NCBI RefSeq assembly: GCF_036287235.1
Contig: NZ_CP142850.1
Location: forward strand, 832,001 to 896,000
Reading direction: 5' to 3'
DNA length: 64,000 nt
Origin: Exiguobacterium sp. 9-2
GTDB taxonomy: Bacteria > Bacillota > Bacilli > Exiguobacteriales > Exiguobacteriaceae
Part shown: in pieces, positions 8,563 through 17,182 of the stretch
Numbering within the stretch: position 1 is the stretch's first letter
Layout of the letters: every line of letters begins with the position of its first letter
The notes under the pieces: model-generated
What the model was told of the DNA's origin: nothing
What the model saw: only the letters and a program-made list of their open reading frames with translations
Database searches by the model: none
Position numbers and translations under genes: made by a program

Positions 8563-9489
8563 ATGAAATCACCCATCGATAAACGAAGACCTCCGATCCT
8601 CTGGCGCGTCATCAGTGCGCTTCTGCTCGTGATCGTCTTGATTGCTAGCGCTTCGACGGGACTGGCATTTTTAAAAATCCAACAGACGGCGCATTCCTTT
8701 TTACAGCCGTTGGGTGGGGAAAAAGCAAAGCCACTCGCATCGATGAAGCCAGTCAATGTCCTCTTGATTGGCGTCGACGAGCGAAAGAATGATAAGGGAC
8801 GGGCAGATGCCATCATGTTGCTATCGTTTAATCCGAAAACGAAGCAAGCGACTTCGTTGTCCATTCCACGCGACATGCAAGTTACGATACCGACAGGTGA
8901 GAAGACGAAAATCAATCATACGTATGCCTATGGTGGTGTGAAGGAGACGGTCGAGACGGTGGAACAAACGTTTGATGTCGATATCCCATATTACGCTAAG
9001 ATCAATATGGATGGGTTGATTGAATTGATTGATGCTGTTGGCGGTGTCACAGTGGATAATCCATCCGCCTTCAGCTGGAACGACCGTCGTTTACAAAAGG
9101 AGTATAAAAAAGGAAAGATTCATTTAACTGGTCTAGAAGCAAGTGGTTACGCACGTATGCGAAAACAAGATCCACTCGGCGATATGGGCAGACAGATTCG
9201 GCAACGTCAAGTTTTAGAAGCCGTCGGTGCTAAACTGGCTGGACCTCGTTTACTGACCAAGATGGAAGAAATCACGAATGTCATGAAGCATAATTTCGCG
9301 ACGAACATCGGTTTTGACGTGGCGGCACAACTTGCTCAAGAAAATCAGCCGGGATTCAAACAGCTGAAACCATTAAAGCTAGATGGAGAAGGCTATATCG
9401 CAAACGATGGGGTATGGTACTTCTTTGCATCGGATGAATCCATGAGACAAACGAAAGCTAAGATTCATGCCATCCTCGCGTCTTCTTAA
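8563..9489 (+). CDS. LytR-CpsA-Psr (LCP) family glycopolymer transferase
   Basis: LCP enzymes attach lipid-linked glycopolymers such as teichoic acids and capsules to peptidoglycan outside the cell. This 308-residue protein has a short cytoplasmic N-terminus, one membrane anchor near residues 14-38 and an LCP domain. Conserved blocks are NVLLIGVDER, GRADAIMLLS, SIPRDMQV, and the pyrophosphate-binding arginines near GYARMRKQD and GRQIRQRQ. It is the last gene of the locus and closes the pathway logically by fixing the exported, acetylated polymer to the wall. A terminator follows. Confidence 0.92.
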   Translation: MKSPIDKRRPPILWRVISALLLVIVLIASASTGLAFLKIQQTAHSFLQPLGGEKAKPLASMKPVNVLLIGVDERKNDKGRADAIMLLSFNPKTKQATSLSIPRDMQVTIPTGEKTKINHTYAYGGVKETVETVEQTFDVDIPYYAKINMDGLIELIDAVGGVTVDNPSAFSWNDRRLQKEYKKGKIHLTGLEASGYARMRKQDPLGDMGRQIRQRQVLEAVGAKLAGPRLLTKMEEITNVMKHNFATNIGFDVAAQLAQENQPGFKQLKPLKLDGEGYIANDGVWYFFASDESMRQTKAKIHAILASS

Positions 9490-9501
9490 ACCCGGTAAAA
9501 A

Positions 9502-9533
9502 GGACTGTCTACCACACGGACGGTTCTTTTTTT
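9502..9533 (+). terminator. terminator of the polysaccharide operon
   Basis: GGACTGTCT (9502-9510) pairs with GGACGGTTC (9518-9526) through a 9-bp stem with wobbles, followed by seven T residues. Confidence 0.7.
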
Positions 9534-9603
9534 GTCGTTTTCCATCCAACCGAATCACTTTGGTTCAAAAGTCTTATTTTCTGTTCGAATCATCAAATAG
9601 GCT

Positions 9604-9632
9604 TTGACAGGACTTGTAAACGGATGCAAAAT
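9604..9632 (+). promoter_or_regulatory. pulA promoter
   Basis: TTGACA at 9604-9609 is a perfect -35 box. CAAAAT at 9627-9632 lies 17 bp downstream as a weaker -10. It overlaps a 12/14 cre-like match at 9615-9628. Confidence 0.6.
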
Positions 9633-9645
9633 GAAAACGATTACA
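9632..9645 (+). promoter_or_regulatory. catabolite-responsive element (cre) before pulA
   Basis: This 14-mer matches the Bacillus cre consensus TGWAANCGNTNWCA at every defined position. It lies just downstream of the -10 box and upstream of the ribosome site, where bound CcpA would block transcription. The inference is repression of the pullulanase by preferred sugars. Confidence 0.75.
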
Positions 9646-9667
9646 TAACAAAGGAGATGGCTATCGT

Positions 9668-12580
9668 ATGAAACGCATAAGATCCGTTTGTATCGTTGCG
9701 CTAACGTTTGCACTAATATTTAGTGGACTGTCTTTATCTGGTCAAGCACTGGAAAAAGGAAAGTCTACATTGGTCATCATTCACTACAAGGAAGACCCGA
9801 ATGCCACGAAGGATTGGAACCTGTGGTTATGGACAAATGGTCCGGATTATTTTCCGAATAAAGCACATGCCTTTAATGGTGAAGATGCTTACGGAAAAAT
9901 CGCAGCCTATGAATTTCCAGTCGATCAGCCGGAAAAAGTCGGCTTCATCGTGCGAGATGATAACTGGAACAAGGATGGGGGATCTGAGAACGATCGTTTC
10001 ATCACGAAAGATATGATTAAAAACGGAGTTGCTGAAATCTGGATCGAGTCGGGAAGCAAGGATATCTCGACGGTCAATCCGACTAATGGAGCAGACGTCG
10101 AAAAAATCGACACGAATATCCACTATTATCGGTATGACAATGATTATGATAAATACGGCGTCTGGTCTTGGCCGGAAGCGCAAGATGGCAAACGATTCGA
10201 ATTCGATCAGCAGGATGAGTTCGGTGCCATTGCCAAAGTAACGCTTGATAACCCAACGAAAGCACGTCTTGCAGGCGTCATTCCTCATCTTGAGGGCTGG
10301 TCGGAAAAAGACGGAGCCGATCGTTTCTTTTATGCAGGTGCGAAGGACATCTGGTTGATCGAAGGGGACCAGACAGTGTACTACAGCAAACCGGAAATTG
10401 ATCGGACGCCAAAAATCACGAGCTTTTTGGCTGATGACTTCCGGACGATGACGCTTAAAACGAATACACCGATGACGGCAGAAGACTTAAAGGCATTTAC
10501 GTTCGAAGGTGTGACGAATCCAGTCGTATCAGCGATCGATGCCAAGACGGCGAAAGTCGAAGTCGCTTCTGATATCGATTTAGCAAAAGTCGTCCGCGTG
10601 ACGCATCCTGTTTTTGGAGAAGCAGTTCTTGAAGCAGGGAAGGTACTGCGTTCGAAAGCATTCGATCAAAAGTATGCCTATGGTGGTAAGCTCGGCGTCG
10701 ACTATCAGAAATCGAAGACGACATTCAAGGTCTGGGCGCCGACAGCGCAAGCCGTTGAACTCGAGTTATATCGTTTACCGAAACAACAAGCAGCTACGAC
10801 AAAAGATATCACGCGTGAAATCCAGATGAAACGGACGGATCGTGGTGTCTATCAAGTGACGGTCAAGGGTGATCTTGACGGTGTCGGTTACACATATGAA
10901 GTCAAACACGCAAAAGAATCGACGCGTGCCGTTGATCCGTATGCGACAGCGGTCGCTGTTAACGGAGACCAAGGTGTCGTCGTTGATTTACGCGAGACGG
11001 ATCCAAAACGCTGGACGAATGGGAAAATGCCACTTCGTCACGCAACAGACGCGATCATTTATGAATCACATGTCCGTGATCTATCGATGTTTGATGTGAC
11101 GAATTCAGGTTACGATTCAGGTATCAAACAAAAAGGAAAATATCTTGGTGTCATCGAGCCAGGTACACGTTTAACGAAGGATGGAAAAAAAACGAAGACA
11201 AAGACGGGACTCGATCACTTAAAGGAACTTGGTATCACGCATGTCCAGTTCATTCCTGTTTATGATTTCAATACAGCGTCCGTCGATGAGACGAATCCGC
11301 TTAAATCATACAACTGGGGTTATGATCCGAAGAACTACAATGCACCAGAAGGATCGTATGCGACAAATCCATATGATCCAAAAGTCCGGATCACGGAAAT
11401 GAAACAGATGATCCAAGGACTCCATGACAATGGTCTACGTGCCATCATGGACGTCGTCTATAACCACATGTTCGACGCCAAAGCATCAAATCTTGATAAG
11501 ATCGTCCCTGGTTACTACTACCGCTATACAGAAGGCGGCGATTTAGCGAACGGTACAGGTGTCGGGAACGATACAGCGTCTGAACGTCAAATGATGCATA
11601 AACTAATCGTTGATTCTGTCTCGTACTGGGCAAAGGAATACCACTGGGATGGCTTCCGCTTCGACTTGATGGGCATTCACGACGTCAAGACGATGAACGC
11701 TGTCAAACAGGCGACGAAGCGAATTGATCCGTCGATTCTAGTGTTCGGAGAAGGGTGGAGCCTCGGAACTCCTCTTCCAGATTCAGAGAAAGCAAACCAA
11801 ACGAACACAAAACAAATGCCGGGAATCGGACATTTCAATGACAACCTGCGTGATGCGCTCAAAGGTAGTGTCTTCGAAGACACGGATGCTGGATTCATCA
11901 ACGGGAAAGCGGGTCTTGAGACACGTATCAAACGTGGTATCGTCGGCGAGATTGCTTATGATAAAGACATTCAAGGATTTACGCAAGAACCAGATCAAGC
12001 GATCACGTACGTTGAAGCACATGATAACCATACCCTCTGGGATAAGTTGAACCTGACGAATCCACAAGACAATGACGCAACGAAGACGAAGATGCACCGT
12101 CTAGCTTCAAGTATTTTGCTGACGTCACAAGGAACGACGTTCATCCATGCAGGTCAGGACTTCATGCGGACAAAAGGTGGCGATCATAACTCATATAAAT
12201 CACCGGACTCTGTCAACCAGCTCGATTGGAAACGGAAGATGGATCGTCAACAAGACGTCGATTATATGACAGGATTAATCGAATTACGCAAGAAGAACCC
12301 TGCACTTCACTTAGCAACAGCGAAAGATATCCGTCGTTACTTGACGTTTGAAGCAGCACCGGCACAAGTCATTGCGTATCGACTAGATGACGACGCTCCA
12401 CAACAGAAGAACGATTTATATGTCATTCACAATGCAAATCGAACAGTAGTTGACATGAAGCTACCGAAAGGGAAATGGAAGCTTCTCGTAGATGGTAAAC
12501 AAGCAGGAACAAAAACGATCCGCACTGTTTCAGGTACGGTTCGTGTTGAGGGACTCAGCTCGTTCGTCTTAGCAAAATAA
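9668..12580 (+). CDS. pulA: secreted type I pullulanase (GH13)
   Basis: Debranching enzyme that cleaves alpha-1,6 links in pullulan and amylopectin outside the cell. At 970 residues it has a signal peptide (basic MKRIR, hydrophobic core, probable cut after GQA near residue 28), then two CBM41-type starch-binding modules (about 34-130 and 137-245; NLWLWTN and GVWSWPEA). A CBM48-like module follows near 348 (TFKVWAPTA), then a GH13 barrel. The type I motif YNWGYDP is present. The catalytic triad reads D666 in GFRFDLMG, E695 in FGEGWS and D786 in EAHDN. No sortase or S-layer anchor is seen at the C-terminus, so it is probably released. A cytoplasmic amylase is encoded near 56 kb. Confidence 0.95.
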   Translation: MKRIRSVCIVALTFALIFSGLSLSGQALEKGKSTLVIIHYKEDPNATKDWNLWLWTNGPDYFPNKAHAFNGEDAYGKIAAYEFPVDQPEKVGFIVRDDNWNKDGGSENDRFITKDMIKNGVAEIWIESGSKDISTVNPTNGADVEKIDTNIHYYRYDNDYDKYGVWSWPEAQDGKRFEFDQQDEFGAIAKVTLDNPTKARLAGVIPHLEGWSEKDGADRFFYAGAKDIWLIEGDQTVYYSKPEIDRTPKITSFLADDFRTMTLKTNTPMTAEDLKAFTFEGVTNPVVSAIDAKTAKVEVASDIDLAKVVRVTHPVFGEAVLEAGKVLRSKAFDQKYAYGGKLGVDYQKSKTTFKVWAPTAQAVELELYRLPKQQAATTKDITREIQMKRTDRGVYQVTVKGDLDGVGYTYEVKHAKESTRAVDPYATAVAVNGDQGVVVDLRETDPKRWTNGKMPLRHATDAIIYESHVRDLSMFDVTNSGYDSGIKQKGKYLGVIEPGTRLTKDGKKTKTKTGLDHLKELGITHVQFIPVYDFNTASVDETNPLKSYNWGYDPKNYNAPEGSYATNPYDPKVRITEMKQMIQGLHDNGLRAIMDVVYNHMFDAKASNLDKIVPGYYYRYTEGGDLANGTGVGNDTASERQMMHKLIVDSVSYWAKEYHWDGFRFDLMGIHDVKTMNAVKQATKRIDPSILVFGEGWSLGTPLPDSEKANQTNTKQMPGIGHFNDNLRDALKGSVFEDTDAGFINGKAGLETRIKRGIVGEIAYDKDIQGFTQEPDQAITYVEAHDNHTLWDKLNLTNPQDNDATKTKMHRLASSILLTSQGTTFIHAGQDFMRTKGGDHNSYKSPDSVNQLDWKRKMDRQQDVDYMTGLIELRKKNPALHLATAKDIRRYLTFEAAPAQVIAYRLDDDAPQQKNDLYVIHNANRTVVDMKLPKGKWKLLVDGKQAGTKTIRTVSGTVRVEGLSSFVLAK

Positions 12581-12593
12581 TCAAACAAACGAC

Positions 12594-12627
12594 AAAAGAC
12601 GTTCCGCAGTTTGCGGAACGTCCTTTC
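12594..12627. terminator. bidirectional terminator between pulA and the symporter
   Basis: A perfect 10-bp stem pairs GACGTTCCGC (12598-12607) with GCGGAACGTC (12613-12622). It is flanked by AAAA and CTTTC, so it can serve the converging genes. Confidence 0.75.
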
Positions 12628-12647
12628 TTGGAGTAAGAGACATACGA

Positions 12648-13913
12648 TTACGCATAGCGTTCATCGGTTTCTTCGCCTTCTTTGAGGTTACCTTCTTCTG
12701 ATTTCGAGACGATGACGGCACATGCTGCGTCACCCGTGATATTGACGGCTGTACGCATCATATCCAGAAGACGATCGACACCGATGATCAAAGCGATCCC
12801 TTCGACGGGTAAATTGACCGACTGAAGAACCATCGTTAGCATGACGAGACCGACACCCGGAACACCAGCTGTTCCGACCGATGCGAGAACAGCTGTCAGA
12901 ACGACCGTCGCAAGTTGCCCAGGTGTTAAATCAACCGCATAGACTTGCGCAATGAAAACAGTCGCAACTCCTTGCATGATTGCCGTCCCATCCATGTTGA
13001 TCGTCGCACCGAGTGGCTGAACGAAACTAGAGACGGAGCGTGGAACCTTCAGCTCTTTTTGAGCCGTTTGCATAGCGACAGGAAGTGTTGCGTTCGACGA
13101 AGACGTCGAGAAAGCAAACAACATGACAGGTGCGAATTTTCTAAAGAAGAAGAACGGATTCATTTTCCCAAGAAGTGAGACAGTCGAGCCATATGTCAAT
13201 ACAGAATGAACGATCAAAGATAAAATGACGACACCCATATAAAGTCCCATCGCTTTTAAGGAATCAAAGCCTTGTGAACCGACTGCCGATGCAATCAAGG
13301 CGAACGCTCCGAGCGGCGCCATCTTCATGACGAGTGTGATCAAATATGTCATTAAATCGTTACCCTGTTCAATGAAAGTCCGTAACGTCGAGACCTTTTT
13401 ACCGAGAAATGTGATCCCGAAACCGATAAAGACACTGAAGACGATGATCTGTAACATGTTGCCTTCCGCCATCGACGTGATCGGGTTCGTCGGGAACATA
13501 CCGACGATCGTATTGATCAAACTCGTATCTGGTAGATTGCCGTTATCATATTCAAGATCTTGCGTTTCGAAGTTACCGAATGTACCCGGTTTAATCAATA
13601 ATGATAAACCGAGAGCGATGACGATCGCGACAGCTGTCGTCGTCATGAAGTAAGTAATCGCTTTTCCACCGACACGACCCAGTTCTTTTGGATTACCGAG
13701 TCCCATGACACCAAGGGCGATTGAGAAGAAGACAATCGGTACGACGAGCATCTTAATCAAGTTCAGGAAGATTGTTCCGATTGGTTGTAGAGCATATTTA
13801 TTCAATCCTTCATAAATCGACTTATCCGGTAAGCTGGCCAGAATGATTCCGAGAACTACGCCGAGAATCAAACCCCAGATGATGCGTTTTGCTTCTTTCA
13901 TACGTGATGTCAC
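12648..13913 (-). CDS. dicarboxylate/amino acid:cation symporter (DAACS family)
   Basis: A 421-residue secondary transporter, likely taking up glutamate, aspartate or C4-dicarboxylates with protons or sodium. The family is recognised by the N-terminal VVPIVFFSIALGVMGLG block, the serine-rich hairpin with AFSTSSSNATLPVA, the metal-binding NMDGTA sequence, and the GVPGVGL loop. Eight hydrophobic segments are expected. The ATG at 13913 has the ribosome site AAAGGAGTG. It is alone on the minus strand and shares a terminator with pulA. A cre-like site lies upstream. GltT, GltP and DctP-like substrates cannot be separated here. Confidence 0.9.
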   Translation of the reverse strand: MTSRMKEAKRIIWGLILGVVLGIILASLPDKSIYEGLNKYALQPIGTIFLNLIKMLVVPIVFFSIALGVMGLGNPKELGRVGGKAITYFMTTTAVAIVIALGLSLLIKPGTFGNFETQDLEYDNGNLPDTSLINTIVGMFPTNPITSMAEGNMLQIIVFSVFIGFGITFLGKKVSTLRTFIEQGNDLMTYLITLVMKMAPLGAFALIASAVGSQGFDSLKAMGLYMGVVILSLIVHSVLTYGSTVSLLGKMNPFFFFRKFAPVMLFAFSTSSSNATLPVAMQTAQKELKVPRSVSSFVQPLGATINMDGTAIMQGVATVFIAQVYAVDLTPGQLATVVLTAVLASVGTAGVPGVGLVMLTMVLQSVNLPVEGIALIIGVDRLLDMMRTAVNITGDAACAVIVSKSEEGNLKEGEETDERYA

Positions 13914-13985
13914 ACTCCTTTGTTTGATAATTGCCTATATTTTGACACATCATCACCCTTTTTGACAAAACATTTTAAAAAATGA

Positions 13986-13999
13986 TGATAACGCTTACA
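13986..13999 (-). promoter_or_regulatory. cre-like site upstream of the symporter
   Basis: The 14-mer TGATAACGCTTACA matches the cre consensus at all but one defined position. It lies about 73 bp upstream of the minus-strand start codon. Confidence 0.5.
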
Positions 14000-14124
14000 A
14001 AAAAGTTTCTGAATTTTGATGCAGGAATGATCAGATTTTGTTGTCAAACGGATGCAAGCATGAGAGGATAGAAAAGAACAAAAAGGAACAGCGTAGGGTA
14101 CAGAAAAGTCGCTTGAATCAACTG

Positions 14125-14153
14125 TTGACCAAATTGTATATTCCTACTATAAT
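14125..14153 (+). promoter_or_regulatory. rpsU promoter
   Basis: TTGACC (14125-14130) and a perfect TATAAT (14148-14153) are 17 bp apart. The expected start is near 14160. Confidence 0.8.
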
Positions 14154-14161
14154 GTTGTATG

Positions 14162-14176
14162 ACGTGTCTGACACGT
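14162..14176. promoter_or_regulatory. palindrome at the rpsU transcription start
   Basis: ACGTGTC-T-GACACGT is a perfect 7+1+7 dyad placed at about +2 to +16 of the predicted rpsU transcript. The one-base centre makes a DNA operator more likely than an RNA hairpin. No regulator with this site is known to me. Confidence 0.45.
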
Positions 14177-14213
14177 TTCCTTTAGTCGGTAATATCGGAG
14201 GGAGGGAAAACTA

Positions 14214-14387
14214 GTGGAAACTCGTGTACGTAAAAATGAATCACTTGAAGACGCACTTCGTCGCTTCAAACGTGGTGTTTCAAAAGATGGTACGCTTGCA
14301 GAAGTTCGTAAACGTAAACACTACGAAAAGCCAAGTGTAAAACGTAAGCTTAAATCGGAGGCTGCGCGTAAGCGTAAGAAGTTCTAA
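14214..14387 (+). CDS. rpsU: 30S ribosomal protein S21
   Basis: A 57-residue basic protein of the small ribosomal subunit. The sequence [19 protein letters not shown] and the lysine/arginine-rich tail ending ARKRKKF are diagnostic of S21. It starts with GTG at 14214 after a strong GGAGGGAGG ribosome site. It is followed 21 bp later by yqeY, the usual Bacillales order. Confidence 0.95.
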   Translation: METRVRKNESLEDALRRFKRGVSKDGTLAEVRKRKHYEKPSVKRKLKSEAARKRKKF

Positions 14388-14408
14388 CGTTAGAGAGGGT
14401 GTATCCTC

Positions 14409-14855
14409 ATGAGTCTTCAGGAGCGTTTGACAGCGGATATGAAAGATGCCATGCGTCTTCGTGAAAAAGATCGTCTTACGACGATTCGCATGGTGAAATC
14501 ATCGCTGCAAAATGAAACGATCAAACTCGGTAAGCAAGAATTGACAGACGAGGAAGAATTAACGATTCTTTCACGTGAAATGAAGCAGCGCAACGACTCC
14601 CTCCGAGAATTCGAAAGCGCTGGTCGTCACGATCTCGTCGAGAAAATTCAAGCAGAGATTGTCGTGCTCGAAGCTTATATGCCAAAACAGCTTTCCGAGG
14701 AAGAAGTACAGGAAATCGTCGACGCAGCTATTGCGCAGACGGGTGCCTCTGCTCCTTCGGATATGGGGAAAGTAATGGGTGTCGTCATGCCGCAGCTTAA
14801 GGGCAAGGCAGACGGTGCCTTAATTAATCGACTCGTCAAACAACGTCTCGCTTAA
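14409..14855 (+). CDS. yqeY: GatB/YqeY domain-containing protein
   Basis: A 148-residue cytoplasmic protein of the YqeY family, related to the C-terminal tRNA-binding part of amidotransferase subunit GatB. Recognisable blocks are [18 protein letters not shown] at the start, [13 protein letters not shown] in the middle and [17 protein letters not shown] near the end. Its precise function is not settled. It is co-transcribed with rpsU and followed by a terminator. Confidence 0.9.
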   Translation: MSLQERLTADMKDAMRLREKDRLTTIRMVKSSLQNETIKLGKQELTDEEELTILSREMKQRNDSLREFESAGRHDLVEKIQAEIVVLEAYMPKQLSEEEVQEIVDAAIAQTGASAPSDMGKVMGVVMPQLKGKADGALINRLVKQRLA

Positions 14856-14862
14856 TACATGG

Positions 14863-14890
14863 AAAGGTGTCCCGAGGGACACCTTTTTTT
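14863..14890 (+). terminator. terminator after yqeY
   Basis: AAAGGTGTCCC (14863-14873) pairs with GGGACACCTTT (14876-14886), followed by seven or more T residues. Confidence 0.85.
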
Positions 14891-15037
14891 GTCGTTCCTG
14901 TCACGTTTTTAAAGTTTCTTGATGAATTCAGAATAGTCATGAAACCTTTTTGTTTTGAAAGCGTATATAATTGTAGTAACGAATCAAAGTGCAAAAGAAG
15001 TAGCTTCTGACACGAATGAAAAGGGGTGAACGTACGC

Positions 15038-15547
15038 ATGACGTTTAGCTTAGGGATGATTTTGACGGTCTTCATGATCGGGGTACTCATGTTACTGGTT
15101 GAAATATTCGTCACAGGGTTTGGAATCTTTGGCGTCCTTGGGATCGGTGCTGTCCTTGCTAGCTTGATTATGGCAGGTGCGACCGTCGGACAAGTCGGTT
15201 TAGCCGTTGGGCTTGCAGTTTTTCTGTCACTTGCGGCCGGGTTCTGGGCGTATCGCAGAATAAAATCAAATCAGTCATTGCTTTGGAGAGGTTTGATTTT
15301 GACGGATTCTACATCGTCTGAAAAGGGCTACCTTTCTCATCAAGACAAAGTACAACTGTTAGGACAAGAAGGAGTCAGTCTGACACCATTACGTCCGTCA
15401 GGAACGATTGAAATCGATGGGAACCGAATCGATGCCGTTACAGAAGGAACCTTCATTCAAGCGGGGGAAACGATCGTTGTAAAAGAAGTGACGCACGGAC
15501 GCGTCATTGTTAGAGTCCAACATACGAAGGAGGAGTCCCACACATGA
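15038..15547 (+). CDS. short NfeD family membrane protein
   Basis: NfeD proteins pair with flotillin-like proteins in the membrane. This 169-residue protein has three or four hydrophobic segments (residues about 5-75) and a C-terminal OB-fold domain with [20 protein letters not shown]. It lacks the N-terminal ClpP-like protease domain found in the B. subtilis YqeZ/NfeD form, which is over 400 residues. I prefer ATG 15038 because AAAAGGGG ends about 11 bp before it; the GTG at 15026 overlaps that ribosome site. The stop overlaps the floA start by 4 bp. Confidence 0.85.
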   Translation: MTFSLGMILTVFMIGVLMLLVEIFVTGFGIFGVLGIGAVLASLIMAGATVGQVGLAVGLAVFLSLAAGFWAYRRIKSNQSLLWRGLILTDSTSSEKGYLSHQDKVQLLGQEGVSLTPLRPSGTIEIDGNRIDAVTEGTFIQAGETIVVKEVTHGRVIVRVQHTKEESHT

Positions 15548-16527
15548 CACCTGAATTATTGACCGTATTACTCATATCTGGAGGAATCTTAATTTTCCTC
15601 GCTATTTTCTTCACGCTCGTCCCGATTCCACTCTGGATTAGCTCGCTCGCAGCAGGCGTACGCGTATCAATCTTTACATTAGTCGGGATGCGTCTTCGTC
15701 GAGTAACACCATCAAAAATCGTCAATCCGTTGATCAAGGCAGTTAAAGCGGGATTGAACTTGAATACGAACCAACTGGAAAGTCATTTCCTTGCAGGGGG
15801 TAACGTTGACCGTGTCGTCAATGCCTTGATTGCAGCACACCGGGCGAATATCGAGCTGAGCTTCGAACGCGCAGCGGCGATTGATCTTGCTGGTCGTAAT
15901 GTTTTAGAAGCTGTTCAAATGTCGGTTAACCCAAAAGTCATCGAAACACCGTTCATCGCCGGTGTCGCGATGAATGGGATTGAAGTGAAAGCGAAAGCCC
16001 GGATCACGGTACGTGCGAATATTGATCGTCTCGTCGGTGGTGCTGGGGAAGAAACAGTCATCGCGCGTGTTGGTGAGGGCGTCATCTCAACCATCGGATC
16101 ATGTAATGACCAAAAAGAAGTACTTGAGAATCCAGAAATGATCTCACGGACAGTACTTGCAAAAGGACTCGATTCAGGAACGGCGTTTGAAATTCTCTCG
16201 ATCGATATCGCAGACATTGATATTGGTAAGAACATCGGTGCGGTCCTTCAAACGGATCAAGCGGAAGCAGATAAGAACATTGCGCAAGCGAAGGCGGAAG
16301 AGCGTCGCGCAATGGCGATCGCAAGCGAACAAGAGATGAAATCACGTGTTGAAGAGATGCGAGCGAAGGTTGTCGCTGCTGAAGCGGAAGTACCACTTGC
16401 TATCGCAGAAGCGATGCGTGACGGAAATTTTGGCGTCATGGATTATGCGAACTACTTGAACGTGACAGCCGATACGAAAATGCGTCAAGCAATCGGTGGA
16501 CAATCATCACCACATGACTCACAGTAA
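15544..16527 (+). CDS. floA: flotillin-like protein FloA
   Basis: A 327-residue protein that scaffolds functional membrane microdomains. A short N-terminal membrane hairpin (residues 6-35) is followed by a PHB/SPFH domain ([37 protein letters not shown]). The C-terminal region is rich in Glu-Ala repeats ([12 protein letters not shown]), typical of flotillin oligomerisation. It matches the FloA (YqfA) type rather than the larger FloT. It overlaps nfeD by 4 bp and lies two genes before phoH. Confidence 0.95.
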   Translation: MTPELLTVLLISGGILIFLAIFFTLVPIPLWISSLAAGVRVSIFTLVGMRLRRVTPSKIVNPLIKAVKAGLNLNTNQLESHFLAGGNVDRVVNALIAAHRANIELSFERAAAIDLAGRNVLEAVQMSVNPKVIETPFIAGVAMNGIEVKAKARITVRANIDRLVGGAGEETVIARVGEGVISTIGSCNDQKEVLENPEMISRTVLAKGLDSGTAFEILSIDIADIDIGKNIGAVLQTDQAEADKNIAQAKAEERRAMAIASEQEMKSRVEEMRAKVVAAEAEVPLAIAEAMRDGNFGVMDYANYLNVTADTKMRQAIGGQSSPHDSQ

Positions 16528-16540
16528 AGGGTGAGACGGT

Positions 16541-17011
16541 ATGGATATCATATGGGTCGGATTGATGATCGCATTCGGTGTCATCTCCGTCATCTCAAAA
16601 GCAGCAGATAAAAAACCGAAGCAGACGAACCGGACACCTTCAAAAGAGTTCGGGGAGTATGTGAAGCAAATGGTCGAACAGGTGGATACGGTTCGACAAG
16701 AGACGACACCTCCACCTGTCGTTCGTAAAAAAGCACCTGCGAAGAAACAACCTGGGGTAACCCAAACGAAAGCACGACCAGTTCATGAACGAACGGAATT
16801 GCAACAACGTTTGGACCAACGTCAGAAACAACATTCGAAAAAAGGGGTGCCTTCTTCGAGTATTGGTGAAATCAAAGACAGCGTCGCAGACGGTGCTATT
16901 GGAACATCGAGTCGTTCGGCATCAGCAACGACGCTTTCGCAAGACGAAATGCGACGTGCGATCGTCTGGAGTGAGGTTCTCGGAGCGCCTGTCTCTAAAC
17001 GAAAACGATGA
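16541..17011 (+). CDS. small membrane-anchored basic protein, function unknown
   Basis: A 156-residue protein with one N-terminal membrane segment (residues 3-20) and a long, low-complexity cytoplasmic tail rich in Lys, Arg, Gln, Pro and Ser, so probably disordered. It ends in MRRAIVWSEVLGAPVSKRKR, a compact amphipathic element that looks conserved-motif-like. It lies 13 bp after floA and before a terminator, so it is the last gene of the nfeD-floA operon and may work with flotillin. B. subtilis has yqfB, yqfC and yqfD in this interval; this protein is not recognisably any of them. Confidence 0.75.
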   Translation: MDIIWVGLMIAFGVISVISKAADKKPKQTNRTPSKEFGEYVKQMVEQVDTVRQETTPPPVVRKKAPAKKQPGVTQTKARPVHERTELQQRLDQRQKQHSKKGVPSSSIGEIKDSVADGAIGTSSRSASATTLSQDEMRRAIVWSEVLGAPVSKRKR

Positions 17012-17024
17012 TGGTTGGACAGGA

Positions 17025-17061
17025 AGTCGATCCTACGAAACGTGTAGGATCGACTCTTTTT
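17025..17061 (+). terminator. terminator after the floA operon
   Basis: A 12-bp stem pairs AGTCGATCCTAC (17025-17036) with GTAGGATCGACT (17044-17055), then CTTTTT. A second 12-bp hairpin (17069-17080 with 17091-17102) follows immediately in tandem. Confidence 0.85.
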
Positions 17062-17182
17062 GTTTTCCAAAAGGTGGAAACGGGTTTTTCTTTCCATCTT
17101 TTCGGTGGAAGTGCTAAAGTGGAAGAGATTAGATATGAAGCGATGACAACTTGTTATCCATGACTAGGAGGCCATTCACAAC

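Larger units (their letters stand above)
13914..14213. other. divergent intergenic region between the symporter and rpsU
   Basis: This 300-bp gap holds the cre-like site at 13986-13999, an AT-rich stretch that should contain the symporter promoter although no convincing hexamer pair was found, the clear rpsU promoter at 14125-14153, and a palindrome at 14162-14176. No small gene was found. Confidence 0.6.

Noticed and set aside
8442-8915. 157-codon minus-strand frame over the DHHW/LCP junction
   Set aside because: Antisense to the end of one clear gene and the start of the next; no start signal.
9827-10288. 153-codon minus-strand frame within pulA
   Set aside because: Antisense shadow of the CBM41 modules with no ribosome site.
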